From contig MU008223.1 of assembly GCA_010909165.1 (NCBI GenBank), positions 105,001 through 169,000 on the forward strand: a stretch of 64,000 nucleotides of DNA. The letters run 5' to 3'. Below, one piece after another: positions 1-10,193 of this stretch; the first letter of the stretch is position 1, and the number at the start of each line of letters is the position of its first letter. Made by a program: the position numbers and the translations under genes. Source of the DNA: Anthoceros angustus. Its lineage: Eukaryota; Streptophyta; Anthocerotopsida; Anthocerotales; Anthocerotaceae. The notes beneath the pieces are model-generated. The model worked only from the letters and a program-made list of their open reading frames with translations, made no database searches and was not told the origin of the DNA.

Positions 1-1185
1 ACATCCCTACCGCAAAGCGAGCATCCGTAGCACAATATCTATCTCGCATGCTATCTTCTGAAGCCATTCACATGCAATCTTGTGCTCAGCAGATCGTCCA
101 GTGAAGCCAAACAGTCAGCATACCACCTATTTTCTGTCATTCAACCTGCGTACGTTGTCCTCCCACGGCCACCGTCATTCCTTGCTACATGTATCAAACA
201 TCGACATCAGTCTCACAGAGTGCAGTCAGAGCTACGCAAGATGCAGTCAGATGCTTCACCTAAGCAGGACCTTGAGTCAAGATCCCAAAGGATGACGATT
301 CCAGTACATGCATCCAATACGAGGCATCCAGACAAAAATTGCAGCACGAACAACGACACATTCATATAGCCACGTCACGGAGCCTAAGTATCTTGTGTTG
401 ATCAAACCGTATTTTGAATGTAAGACACAAACCCTAGTATCATTGAGTCATCTATCCACCGCTTCTAGATCATACCGAAAAACAACTTGAGGTTTAGAAG
501 ACTAGACCGGATGACCAAATCAAGGTCTAGCTTCTTGATGCACAGATGGTGTTGGTCAACACCCTCCCCTTCCCTTCTTCACCACCAAAAGGGATCATCG
601 TTTGCTCGATCCTTGGTGAGACGGGATCCATTGCACATCCACTAATTCTAAGGTTGCATAGTGAAGTAAAAGAGAGGAGAAAAGGTTCAACCTTGGTAGC
701 CATGGCTAGCTTGGGGAGGCAACGCGACAAAGAGACCAAGGTACTAAGTAAGGTGATCACGCAAATAGAGGGCGGAGCAATAGAGAATGACAATCATCAA
801 AGGTAGAGGCTAAGCATAGGAGGGAAGGGAGGAACCCCAACCAAAGTTTGGAGGAAGGGATTTCATTGCAAATTCTATCCAACCACCGCTCACAAGTTAT
901 ATAATCCTATTGGGCAGCCATTCCTACCAATGATAACCCACAAGGAATCAACCCATCTTTAACAAACATGCACATAGGTCGATCCTCATTTATAGCCTAG
1001 TAGTATATATTAAAAGTGAAACAAGGTCCGAGGTCATAAATGTACACATGGCCCATATGAGGTGTTAATATGCCCAAGTGGGTAAGGCACTATGTCCTTC
1101 TACCAATAAAAGGTGATAGCCAAAAAAGGCATATTCATATTCTATTCACTCCATAGTTATCAAGAGTCTAATGGTGCATTTTTAT
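1..1185 (-). repeat. Partial A-module (type I) in the left palindrome arm
   Basis: Reverse complement of the first part of the 3.4-kb A-modules found at 32,384-58,450. The junction with the neighbouring transposon-protein fragment at about 1,180 is the same as at 32,384 in the right arm. It carries the type I variant (the stretch around 480-490 matches A0, A2 and A3, not A1 or A4). The RNase H-like motif described for the A-modules lies on the minus strand at about 583-642. The module continues beyond the left edge. Confidence 0.85.
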
Positions 1186-1189
1186 GAGG

Positions 1190-1760
1190 TTCCAATGGAC
1201 AATGATCCGGCTACCGCCTCTTACTCGACCGCCCAGCAGTCGGATATCACCACCAGGGTCCTCTCCAGCCTCGATCGCCGTTGCCGGCCCTATCTTCCCT
1301 TCGCCTTGAGGCCCGCACCACCCCTTCTTCCTCCTTTGGGCGGTTGTAGCCCCTCAGACCTCAAGGTCCATCGCCTGGTCCTCCGGAGGTTCTTGGACCG
1401 CACCTCCTTGACCGCCAAGATCTTCTGGCGAACTCCCGACCAGTGAAACGCCGACACGTGCTGACCGCATCCAGAAGCATCCGTGCACCACCTCCGCTTC
1501 CTCCGCCAGGGGCCAAAGTCGAGATAGCGCCGGGTCACAATGTTGCGCCCACGAGGTTCCATGGCTCCCAAACTTCCGCAGCTTTTTTGGGTGCCATCGC
1601 CTGCCTCTCCGCCGTAGCCGACCGGAGTTCACCGGCACGATGCGCCTCCTTGCTCGCTTCCAACCCCGGCGGAACTACGGCCGAAGGTGCCGGGCGCTCA
1701 AAGAGATAGCGCCAGAGCCGGGTTGGAGCGCAGAGAATTGTCTAGGCGCGCAAATGACCT
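1190..1760 (-). pseudogene. Fragment of a plant transposon-protein-like ORF
   Basis: On the minus strand, short reading-frame pieces contain the string KEVRSKNLR and neighbouring residues that match the better preserved ORF at 58,450-59,351 (NKEVRSKSLR). The copy is broken by several frameshifts and is interrupted at about 1,190 by the A-module. It mirrors 31,890-32,383. The family is discussed under the 58.5-kb copy; the assignment rests on that comparison. Confidence 0.5.
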
Positions 1761-3690
1761 TCCTTCGCCGCGCCGGAGTAACCGGGCGGGCGCCTCTCGT
1801 CTGAATGCCAGAGTCTATGGCTTATTTCGACCTTACGCCTCTAGTTTACGCGCCACAGACGTTTTACGCCACGCGCAATCGCGGCGTGAATACCGCTATA
1901 ACGGCCTGGCGGGCTACGGCCTGCCACCAGCATGCCCGACCCACTCGTGGCCTGCCCACGTGGCGCCGCCTAGTCCGTCTCACGGCTCACTTCTGCCATT
2001 TCGGCATTTATCCGCTTTGGACTGGAGGAGTCCGGACTTATCCGTACTCCCGACGTAGTCGGCCATATAGTAGGTCCGGTACGCGTTGCCCACTCCACTG
2101 AGGTATACTCGGAAATAGGCTATCTATCGTGCTTATTCCTCCTTTTCCGCCTTATTTTATCCTCCGCTCCTACAAAAAAAACAAAACCCTACTTATTTCT
2201 TAACCCCCAAGGGAAGTCCGTAGTCCACAAGGATGATGAGTCGAGTTGAGCATTGAGGAGGATAATGAGTAGAGGATTAGAGTTTAGGTAATAATGGAAG
2301 GCCACAAGGAGAGACTAAGGGACGAATCCCAAATCTGTAACAAGAAGGTGCTCAAATTGTTGGAGGAGTTAGTCTTAGAGGTGGGGACAAAAATCGCGGC
2401 GTGGGTCGGGGGTCCCTGGACGCCCATGCTGGACTCCTTTCCGCTTAGGCATGGCCTACAGTTGTGTTGTGTTGTTGTAGGTTGGGAGTCGCTGAATTTT
2501 TGGAGCAGTGCAAGTGGTGTAGCTGCTGTAGAGGGAGAATTAGAGGGTGCCTTGCTTGTTGAGGGGGCTGAGGTTATGAATGGGTGTAGGCAACGATTGA
2601 TCTCTTAGAATCCGGCTATCCACACAAGTCTCATGGGACGAAGCCCAACGTGCTAAGCGACAGTGGGATAAGTGTGGCCATTAGAGGGTGAATCTCGGAA
2701 GCCTCAGGATTTTCCTCCCACACTGTCCCGGATAAAAGGTGCTCCTGGCAGGTCCTGGATGTCCTTGCCATTGTTCTGAGTCATAACTGCTTGACTCTGC
2801 AAGCGAAATTTGCGGTGACAAGGGTGACCAGTTAGCTGCAGGACTTGTGGCCGGCTGCAGTGTTGGAGGTCAAATGTTGTCCTCAATGTGTTGTGGTGCA
2901 TCTGCTGCTGGCGGCGTTCTTGCCCTAGCTCAATCCTACAAGGGTAGGAGGAGCTCCATCCTTCTTCACCTTTCCCCTAGCCTCCCTGTCGACTTGAGCT
3001 CCCTCCTCCCTCCCTCTCCCCTCGCTTTTGCTCGCCAAGGGAGCGTCATATGGTCTGTGAAATAACACCATAATACTATACAGTCTGGTATATCATAAAC
3101 ACCTTGAAATTTTGGCTTTTTTTTCTTTTTTACGCTTTAGCTCCGCTTAGTACCCATCGGGCATAAAATCATCAATTATGGACTGGCTCGATTGACTAGG
3201 ATTATGGCACACCAATTGCAAGCTAGACCTGTAGGCCTAGTCATGCATATGACTAGGCCAAAATCTACCTTGCGACCTTCCAGCCTGAAATTGGCCAAGC
3301 CTGGGCATGATATGATCGTGCGGACACTGACGGCAGCTAGTTTCTGACCGACGAAGCCTTAGCTTGGTGCATGCTAATCAGAGCTCCAGCTTCGCCCAAA
3401 AAAAAAACAAAGGATGATTTGAATTGTCTAGAGCTAGTATCAAAATAGATACAGCATAGTAGGGTTGCTTTGTTTTTTTTTCCAATTTTAAAATAAAGAA
3501 AAAATTATACCATATGCAGAATTATGATGGGAACAAAACTGCCCAAAACAATTTTAAAGAATCTCATGAGAACAAAAAGATATAGTCTTCTATAGGTATC
3601 TAAGAAGTCTCAATTTGAGCTCTTTGAACTTAACTACGGGGTTAAGTCCAACGTTTTCTACGCTTTACATGTCATGCTATACCATGTCTA
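1761..3690. other. No recognisable gene; low-complexity and unassigned repeat DNA
   Basis: Mirrored at about 29,950-31,890. Small ORFs occur on both strands (for example 2,294-2,608 plus and 2,704-2,901 minus), but their frames are not kept in the mirror copy and I recognise no domain. The 3,110-3,520 part has runs of T and A and is noncoding in appearance. Confidence 0.6.
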
Positions 3691-3698
3691 CCCATGAA

Positions 3699-4075
3699 TC
3701 ATGAGGCCCACCCATTTGAAAATATGAGAGCCTGTCTCTTCCGCACTTCTTTGGGTACTTGCTCATAGAAAATTTTCGCCTGTTTACATATTTGACCATC
3801 TTTTGCGGCTCCTCCCTTCTCTGCCACAAACCAATCATACAACATTTTCTCAACTTCAGGAGATGCACAAGGTCGCAAGCGTCTGCGTTGCAAGTCGTGT
3901 TGTTTGACACTTTGGATAATGCGTTCTTTCTTGATGACTCGCTTGATGGTTGCCACTGAGACCTTCACTCGAAAATGGCCAATGGCCCATTCACTTAGCG
4001 CCTTGTGAGTGATTGGTTTATTAGCTTCTCTGTGGGCTAAAATGTCTTTTCTTCTTTTGTTGCATGTGCAATATC
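3699..4075 (-). pseudogene. pogo/Tigger-like transposase fragment (CENP-B-type HTH)
   Basis: The minus-strand reading includes a first helix-turn-helix-like stretch (ANKPITHKALSEWA, then VSVATIKRVIKK). It is followed by the CENP-B/Tc5-type segment SPEVEKMLYDWFVAEKGG, then KQAKIFYEQ and a terminal FSNGW. This order (pipsqueak-like HTH, then CENP-B HTH ending in F-x-x-x-W) is typical of the DNA-binding half of pogo-superfamily transposases and jerky-like proteins. No DDE catalytic domain follows, so this is a fragment. The mirror copy at 29,640-29,946 is frameshifted in the middle. Family identity is by motif reading only. Confidence 0.68.
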
Positions 4076-4099
4076 ACTCTTCTCTTGGTAGCTCTCATG

Positions 4100-4349
4100 C
4101 TTACAAGTCCAAACATTCAAGACACGGACGCAAACGAGTCCTTAAACGTTTGGCCACGCCAGGCCTGTTCGGTGGACGTTAAGAGTAGTTAGTAGTAAAG
4201 CATGAGCGGGCGCTGAGTCAAAAGGCCATGACGTGAGGTGAGAAACGGTTGAGACGTGCCAAACGGAACCTATCATTCTCTTGGGAACGGACCTCTTGTT
4301 ACAACAATAATCTAACGCCTCAGCCACAAGAAAGTCGCGCCATATTTTT
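4100..4349 (+). repeat. Probable end of the Ty3/gypsy 5' LTR
   Basis: The sequence directly upstream of the tRNA-Asp primer-binding site must be LTR if the element keeps the usual order. I could not define the LTR start, because no second LTR copy is visible: the element is cut off inside RT at 8,193. The end of the LTR is placed just before the PBS. The counterpart in the right arm is at about 29,290-29,520, and the two differ clearly around 4,300-4,330. Confidence 0.4.
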
Positions 4350-4366
4350 TGCGCCGTTGCCGGGGA
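4350..4366 (+). other. Primer-binding site complementary to tRNA-Asp
   Basis: TGCGCCGTTGCCGGGGA matches the complement of the plant tRNA-Asp 3' end (TGGCGCCGTTGCCGGGGA) apart from one missing G. This PBS is typical of Tat/Athila-type Ty3 elements of plants. It sits about 165 bp before the gag start. The mirror copy is at 29,273-29,289. It fixes the direction of reverse transcription and the position of the 5' LTR end. Confidence 0.8.
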
Positions 4367-4530
4367 ATGAGACCGCCGTGAGCATAGTACGAAGGTGGGA
4401 GTGAATGCGAGAGACGAGAGGTAGTTAAGAACAAATCGCCGGCGGACGTCGTCCGCCAAGAGAGCCTGTGAGCTGGGAGCGAGAAAGGCGGCAGGCTCAA
4501 CGCGAAGGTCCCAGCAGTGTAAGTGGAAGC

Positions 4531-6149
4531 ATGGTAGAGTTATCGCACGAGGAGGACGAGTGCAAAGTCCGCAAGGGTGGGACGGTGAACCCTCAACCAC
4601 TGCTGGTCGCAGCGATGGCTACGACGTCAACAAAGCAAGCATACTCCCTCTTTGGGGGTAAGAAGGAGAGGGACGAGGAAACCTTCGTGGAAGATTTCAT
4701 GTCACGGGCGAATTTCAACGGAGAATGCACGGATGCACAGCTTATTCAACGGTTTCAGGGGGTTCTTCGAGGAACGGCGGCTCAATGGTACCGGAGGAAG
4801 TATCCGGCACCACAGAACGCCCCTCCTGCGACCTTTGAAGCTCTGAAGGATGCCTTCCTGGAGAGATTCCGGGGAATCGACCAGGAAGGCTACGTCCTGT
4901 CAAAGCTCGAGAATTGGAAGAGGGGTAAGACGGAGAAGCTGGGTTCGTACATCGAGCGGTTCTACGCCCTCCGAGACCGGCACCCCACCCACACCACCAT
5001 GCGTGATGATGGTTGCGCCTACCCAAGCCTATGGCACATGTGCTTGCCGAGAAAGATGTGAGTAAGGCGGTTCGGGCGGCCGAGAACTACGAAGAGTCGA
5101 TGCACCAACGAAGAACGAAGACGACCCAAGGAGGGAAGAAGAAGAAGAAGAGAAGGAGTTCGGAGTCCGAAGATGAGGAGCCCTCGGAAGAGGAAGGTGA
5201 GGAGACCGAGGTTTCTTTGGAGGAGGAGGAGGAGATCTCAGAAGTGGAGTCCAAAGTCTCTACGGAGGAGGAAGAACCCCGTCGCAAAAACAAAAAGAAG
5301 AAGGCCGTGGTGAAATGGAGAGGCGAGAAAAAGGAGGTCGTGATGCTTGCCCCGGTGCGAGAGGCTCCAACTGATCCAGCTCCCTTAAAGGAAGTAGCGG
5401 GCTTGAGGGAGGACTTGGAGCGGGTAATGAAGAGGGTGGAGGAGTTAACGATCAATCAGGTGAAAGATCGCGAGCGGCGGAAGGCGGCCACCACGGTCAG
5501 GACTCATTTATGGTGTGCGGTGTGCCACCAACATGGGCACTCGAAGGCTAACTGCCCCTCCAGACCCGTGAACCAAGTGGAGTACGACTACGAGGAAGAG
5601 TCCGAGGAGCAATGGGAGGACGCTTACCAAGTGCAGGAAGCTCCTCCGGGGCCGCGATACCCAAAGACGATGTATCCTTCGGCAGGGGGTCCGTCCATGC
5701 CTCGACCACCGATGCAACACCGCATGGGGGCACCCCCGGGAATCCTGGCGGTGGTCTGTTGGAATTGTGGCAACCCCGGGCACTACTCCAACGCCTGTCC
5801 GTACCCCACCAGGCAGGGTAATGGAGAATTCGAGCGCCTGTGTGGAGATTGTAAACAGGCAGGCCATATGGTGGGTAGCACCTTGTGTCCGAACCCTCGC
5901 ACAAGGGCGGTGCGCTACGCCACTCCTGCCGGGGAACCACGACCACCCACACCCCCCATTCCCAAGGCTGCGCCAGTACTGCAGACTGAAGATGCGCAAC
6001 TGGCGGAGTGGGAGGAGACGCTGAAGGAATCCGGAACGGTGGAACGCGAGGAAGGAACGATGGGTCCAAAGGAGGAGAAGGTGGCCATGGAGGTACTGGA
6101 GGTGTCATCCGAAGCCGCCGAAGAGAGCGGAAGGAGAGAAGGCAGCTGA
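4531..6149 (+). pseudogene. gag: Ty3/gypsy gag, nearly complete, one frameshift
   Basis: Encodes the capsid/nucleocapsid polyprotein of a Ty3/gypsy retrotransposon. The start at MVELS is chosen because the mirror copy at 29,096 begins with the same residues. The N-terminal half shows the retrotransposon gag core, with TAAQWYRRK, an F-x-x-F-x-E/D-x-F-like segment (FEALKDAFLERF) and spacing typical of the family. A frameshift around 5,013-5,061 separates this from the second half. That half has a long lysine- and glutamate-rich linker (about 5,130-5,330) and then CCHC zinc knuckles at 5,515-5,556 (CAVCHQHGHSKANC) and 5,758-5,799 (CWNCGNPGHYSNAC). A third, irregular C-C-H-C cluster lies at 5,840-5,887. 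This left-arm gag is far better preserved than its mirror copy. Confidence 0.88.
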
Positions 6150-6660
6150 AAAGGAAGAAGAACGGAGAGAGTACTGCGGATACGGAGGAGGGTACTCAAG
6201 CAAGGGAGGAAGATCCAGCCAAGGAAGGGGAGTTGAACCGGGCAGCTCCGCCGGAGGAATCGCCCGGTGAGAAATTTCCTGAGACAGGGAAGGGAAGCAC
6301 GGACCCACCCAAGGCACCACCCCAGTTTTCGCCGGATGTGGTTCGAGAGGTAACGGAGATGCTCAAGGAGGAAATTCGACAGGATCCGGAGGTGGTCCAC
6401 CCACAGCGAGGCGGGAGTGGGGACCCTTGGGAGTTGCAGCGGACACACGCGTGACTAAGGAGTCCCCCACGCCATTCAAGGTGGCGGACCTGATGATGAA
6501 CCAACAGCACCTAGTGTCGTTTCGGCAGCTGTTGAGAGATAACCCAAAGTACCGGCAGGAGGTCCAACGGGCCATCAAGGAGACACAACCACGACGGGGC
6601 ACCTCTGTCCGTAAAACCAACCTGGTGGAGGTAAGGGTGGTATCCCACACGGACCCATGA
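6150..6660 (+). pseudogene. gag-protease linker of the Ty3/gypsy element
   Basis: Charged, proline- and glutamate-rich sequence continues from gag in two overlapping frames (6,008-6,454 and 6,427-6,660). It includes an amphipathic stretch around LRDNPKYRQEVQRAIKET. A TGA stop at 6,658-6,660 immediately precedes the protease reading frame, and the same bases occur in the mirror copy. Either the stop is old or gag and pol are separated by it. Function beyond a linker is unknown. Confidence 0.6.
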
Positions 6661-6948
6661 GTGCCGATAGTTCAGGTGGAAATCGCCGGATGTGTAATCA
6701 AGAACGTGCCCTTGGACACGGGTTCGGGGGTCAATCTCATCACGGAGGCCACGGCACGACGCTTGGGGTTCACTACGTTTGAGCCCTCCACCAAAACCCT
6801 CAGGATGACGGACATGTCGAGGCGCGCGCCTGCGGGGGAGCTGTCCGGAGTCCAAGCAAACATAGCAGGAGCACCCTACACGCTGGATTTTGTGGTCATC
6901 AAGCCCGAAGGACCTTTGGGGTACGAGGTGCTGGTAGGATGCCCCTAG
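6661..6948 (+). CDS. pro: Ty3/gypsy aspartic protease domain
   Basis: An uninterrupted frame of 95 residues with the retropepsin active-site motif LDTGSG followed by VNLIT (about residues 18-27). A hydrophobic strand and an alpha-helical RRLGF segment follow, as in retroviral-type proteases of plant Ty3 elements. The C-terminal LGYEVLVGCP resembles the second conserved protease motif, where LGxDxLxG is usual. The protease would mature the Gag-Pol polyprotein. It has no start codon of its own after the TGA at 6,658, so it would depend on readthrough, frameshifting or a separate product. The mirror copy at 26,800-27,072 keeps LDTGSGVNLIT but is frameshifted after it. Confidence 0.82.
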   Translation: MPIVQVEIAGCVIKNVPLDTGSGVNLITEATARRLGFTTFEPSTKTLRMTDMSRRAPAGELSGVQANIAGAPYTLDFVVIKPEGPLGYEVLVGCP

Positions 6949-7335
6949 CTCGGACTCGCCCAAATGAAACTACACTTTGGCAGGAAGGAGATCCATTTTA
7001 AACTAGTAGACTGGGATCCGAAGGTAAGGGAAGGACGGGTGGGGATCACCTGGAGCAAGGACACGTACTGTGGGGAAACCGTGAGGACCACGGAGGGGTA
7101 CACCTCCGCCGAGGATGATGGACGATAAACGGAGGATACGGACGGCCTATCCTTTCCCAAAATCTCGTGGGTCCGAGGAGGAGATGGACTATTGAGGGAC
7201 GCTGAGGAGGTCGCCGATTGCTTCCGGTGGACGCCGCGCCAAGCTAGGGAAGACGTAGAGAAGAGGGCCTCTGGATGACGAGGTGGCCCAAAGAAGTAAC
7301 CCGCTTCACCCCACTAACTTTTTCGGGAGTGGGGA
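6949..7335 (+). pseudogene. Ty3/gypsy protease-RT spacer
   Basis: Continuation of the pol region. The frame after the stop at about 6,946 reads LAQMKLHFGRKEIHF, typical of the post-protease connector of plant Ty3 elements, and then breaks up near 7,130. The rest to 7,335 has no clear coding frame. Confidence 0.5.
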
Positions 7336-8193
7336 ATGCGCGAAGATGAACCACGGATGGAGGATGAAGGGTTTGGATGTAGTGAGGCTGCCACGGAGAG
7401 GGAGGCAGTCAATTCGGACGATGTGGAAGATGTGGAGGTACGACCCGACAAGTCCTTAAAGTTCCGGAAAGGCATGCCAACGGAGTTGAGGCGGGAACTT
7501 ACACAGCTGTTGGGGGAGTTCAGCGAAGTATTTGCTTTCAAAGTTACGGACATGAAGGGTATTCCAAAGCTGGGGAGAACATCGGATAGACTAAGCGTGC
7601 GTCCAAATTGACAAAGATAAATCGAATCCCAAACACTCGCTGAAGGTCAAGGAGGTCCTGACAAATATTTGAGGCAGACATCATCTTCCCTAATCAGAAC
7701 AAAGAAATGGGTGGCACCCATTGTGGTGGTACCCAAGCAAGCCCATGATTCAAGGCCGCCAGATTGGAGGAAACTCAATGCGCCACCGAGAAGGACCATT
7801 TTCCCATGCCTTCGTGGATGACATCGGACAAGGTGGGCCGAGTACTTACTCTTCCTAGACTGACATCTGACACAACCAACCCACATGAGGGAGCCTGCCG
7901 ACAAGACAACGCTCACGACGGAATGGGGACGTTCTCCACAAGAGAAGCGCCGGATGACGGAGCGGGTCATTCATGGATGGTGACCAATGTTTTGGGACTT
8001 CTGAGGGACTTCATGGAGGTGTTCCTAGACGACTTTTGTGCATGGTGAGGAGGACAAGCACGCCACACCAAAGTGCTTGAGCGGCGAGATTCACCGTGTC
8101 TTCACCCAGAAATGCTACTTGACGATTAAGGAATCCGCTGGGGCACGGGTATCGTAGGGATAGAGGTAGACCAAGACAAAGTTCGGGTCATCT
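7336..8193 (+). pseudogene. pol: Ty3/gypsy reverse transcriptase, broken and 3'-truncated
   Basis: The frame 7,336-7,611 is the acidic pre-RT connector ending in LLGEFSEVFAFKVTDMKGIPK, the usual lead-in to Ty3 RT. The RT itself (7,612-8,193) is split by several frameshifts. Pieces such as EADIIFPN, TEKDHFPMP and DFMEVFLDDFC align with the intact mirror copy at 25,469-26,089. The frame ends in a stop after DQDKVRVI-type sequence at the same place in both arms. No RNase H or integrase follows. The element is therefore truncated, not merely frameshifted. Confidence 0.8.
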
Positions 8194-8204
8194 AGTACTA
8201 GGAG

Positions 8205-8850
8205 AAGAGGTACAGATGCCCGAATTCAATTGCTTCCCTGCACAGGTGGAGGCTAGGCACTTGGTGGCATTTACAGTTTGCTAGAGAGCCCAACGATTAA
8301 TTGCATGGGTGTATGGCCGCCACCGGCCTATGTGCCGCCTTGAGATGATAGAGGAATGCTTTATAAACTTCACTATGCCACGGCAAGAACTTGAGGAACT
8401 GGAAAATAGGGATGTAAGGACCTGATCCAAGTCGATGTATATGGAAGGCCAAATGAGGAGGCTCAAGAGGGATTGCAATCATGGAGCTTGAAAGGAAGGT
8501 TGAGGAGAAAGGAGAAGAGAAAAGGAGAATAGGAAGTGTCATGAGTCGCTTGAGAAGGCTATGGACATGTTACAACGCGGGCATAAGTCTAGAGGGAAAG
8601 GTGGTTGGTGCACTGAAGAACTCAAGGAAGAGAAATGGAGAATGTTTGCTAAGATTCTCCTTGGATTGGTGAGTGCTCAACGGAAGACATATCTTAGTGA
8701 TGCGCAGTTGTATTTCATTTGGGGGTTGTCTAGGGGGGCTACTCCGGATTGGGGAATGGTAATGTATGATGTTTTTACTGCACATCGCGCAAGGTTGCTT
8801 ATGCCCAATGCGAGGAATCCAAGAGCACGCAGAAATACGTACCTGAACTA
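8205..8850 (+). pseudogene. Transposon-protein-like ORF fused to the truncated RT
   Basis: Frameshifted pieces of an ORF better seen at 24,821-25,480 minus. Recognisable segments are a VYG-type motif before a helix, a basic/glutamate-rich coiled stretch (ELERKVEEKGEEKRR), and YFIWGLSRGATPDWG. That layout resembles the plant 'putative transposon protein' family (recalled as PF20167), where a Vrg-x-fs-x-x-x-In motif is followed by a hydrophobic A-x-L-x-x-x-L-x-x-G-x-x-x-D-x-G segment. The match is weak and based on spacing. It follows directly after the RT break in both arms. Confidence 0.4.
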
Positions 8851-9149
8851 ATCTAATCCCCCTGTCTCAACTTGGATCAGCCTTACAGACCTACCCAAAT
8901 CGGCTGAATGACGGAAAATCAAGAAATGCTCAAGGCAATCCCACTCTATTCCCACCTAAAACAGCTGATCTTGGCTGTGAGAATGCCAAGGCGCAGGACT
9001 TGGGACTCTTGTCTAGCGTATCCGGTCCCAACCAACACACAAAGCTTGAAATCAAGAGGGTTAGACTTCCACATCGAGCGCTTTGTCTTTCCATATCCTT
9101 CTAGCAACTCCCACTTTGAGTAACATCTTCTTTTCATTGTCACATCCGT

Positions 9150-9919
9150 GGAGTCAGATTATGGATATTTCCAAAGAATTAAGAGTAAAACATTGTCTCT
9201 TGTGCTAGATATCCTAAAGCCATGCTTCCTTCGGTCGAGCTTTTGTCGCATAAGGTTCTTTAGCACTTTCATATGTCGCTTCAAGAAAATACATCCAACG
9301 ATAGCAAGTGGGCCCACATAATTCAACCTCCGCACTGCATGAATGAATAGATGGACCTCGCCTTGTCGAAATGTTGTAGGAAACTCTCTCTCAAAATGCA
9401 CATCACCTCTGCAATTTGACCTTCATAGGAATCTCATCCTTCACAATTTCTTTTGCGGTAAGCCAACGCATTAGTTCTCATGAGATCACATATAGCCTTA
9501 TGCACTTGTGGATGTATCAACCTCTCAAGGCAATTGGCCATATGTCACAACAAATGATGATGATCATGGGACTTGACAAATTGTCTCTCGTGTCCCTTTC
9601 TTAAAACAACGCTTTCAAGTTGGACCCATACCCAATGGGCATACGGATGCTGCAACTCATCAACTGCATCATCTTGTCCTCTCTTCCTTTTCCTTGATTG
9701 CCTAGGCCTAGGCCCATACTTGGCTTGGGGCTTGGCATTACATGCCTGTGGCTCGGCCCTAGCCCTACCCTTGGGCTTGGGCAGTTAGCTCTCCTTGGGC
9801 CACCATTCGCTTGGTATTTGATAGTTCGAGATCTCTATGACTGAAGGGTTTCAAACTCCCACAAATGTGCCTCATAATTCGCTCACTAAAGTTCTTTCCA
9901 ATGTGCATGATATCAAACA
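9150..9919 (-). pseudogene. CACTA (En/Spm) transposase remnant, TNP2/DUF4218
   Basis: On the minus strand, FDIMHIGKNFSERIMRHICG (from about 9,917 down) matches the TNP2 transposase segment of plant CACTA elements. Lower down, EREFPTTF, GP...CIFLKRHMKVLKNLMRQK and KHGFRISSTRDNVL match the DUF4218 region, which normally has a FPPSFF...RWMYPFER.MK.LK pattern. The copy carries several frameshifts relative to its mirror at 23,706-24,486. TNP2 would bind and cut CACTA termini, but this copy cannot make a full protein. Confidence 0.72.
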
Positions 9920-10193
9920 TGATGAGAATCATAGCCCAGGTAGCAAAACATAGTGCGTATAGTAGAAAGCTTTGCACAAAGAGTTGTATGCATTGATTAT
10001 AATAGAAAGTACAAAGCCTTTATATAGGCTAGGTGGTTATAACCATAAGGTGGTTGTAACCATAAGTAGTTCTAACCTCTAAGTGGTTGTAACAACTAAC
10101 TACTCATAAACTACCTAAAGCCCTAAGAACTAAATTAATTAATAGTCTTAGGTGCCCTAGTGAAGAGTGCCCTAAATAGGTCATATTTCATCA
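9920..10193 (-). repeat. Copia-like LTR (solo or 3' LTR)
   Basis: Read on the minus strand, a purine tract (GTGAGTGGGAG) is followed at 10,193 by TGATGAAATATGACC. A TATA box (CCTATATAAAGG) follows, then an AT-rich R/U5-like stretch ending near the CACTA transposase fragment. This is the layout of a 3' LTR after its polypurine tract. The exact 3' end is unclear because no second LTR is seen. The mirror copy is at 23,433-23,705. Confidence 0.55.

Noticed and set aside
2294-2608. 104-residue ORF on the plus strand
   Set aside because: The frame is lost in the mirror copy near 30,960-31,270, and no domain or start context supports it.
5087-5455. Serine/phenylalanine-rich ORF antisense to gag
   Set aside because: Shadow of the lysine/glutamate-rich gag linker on the opposite strand.
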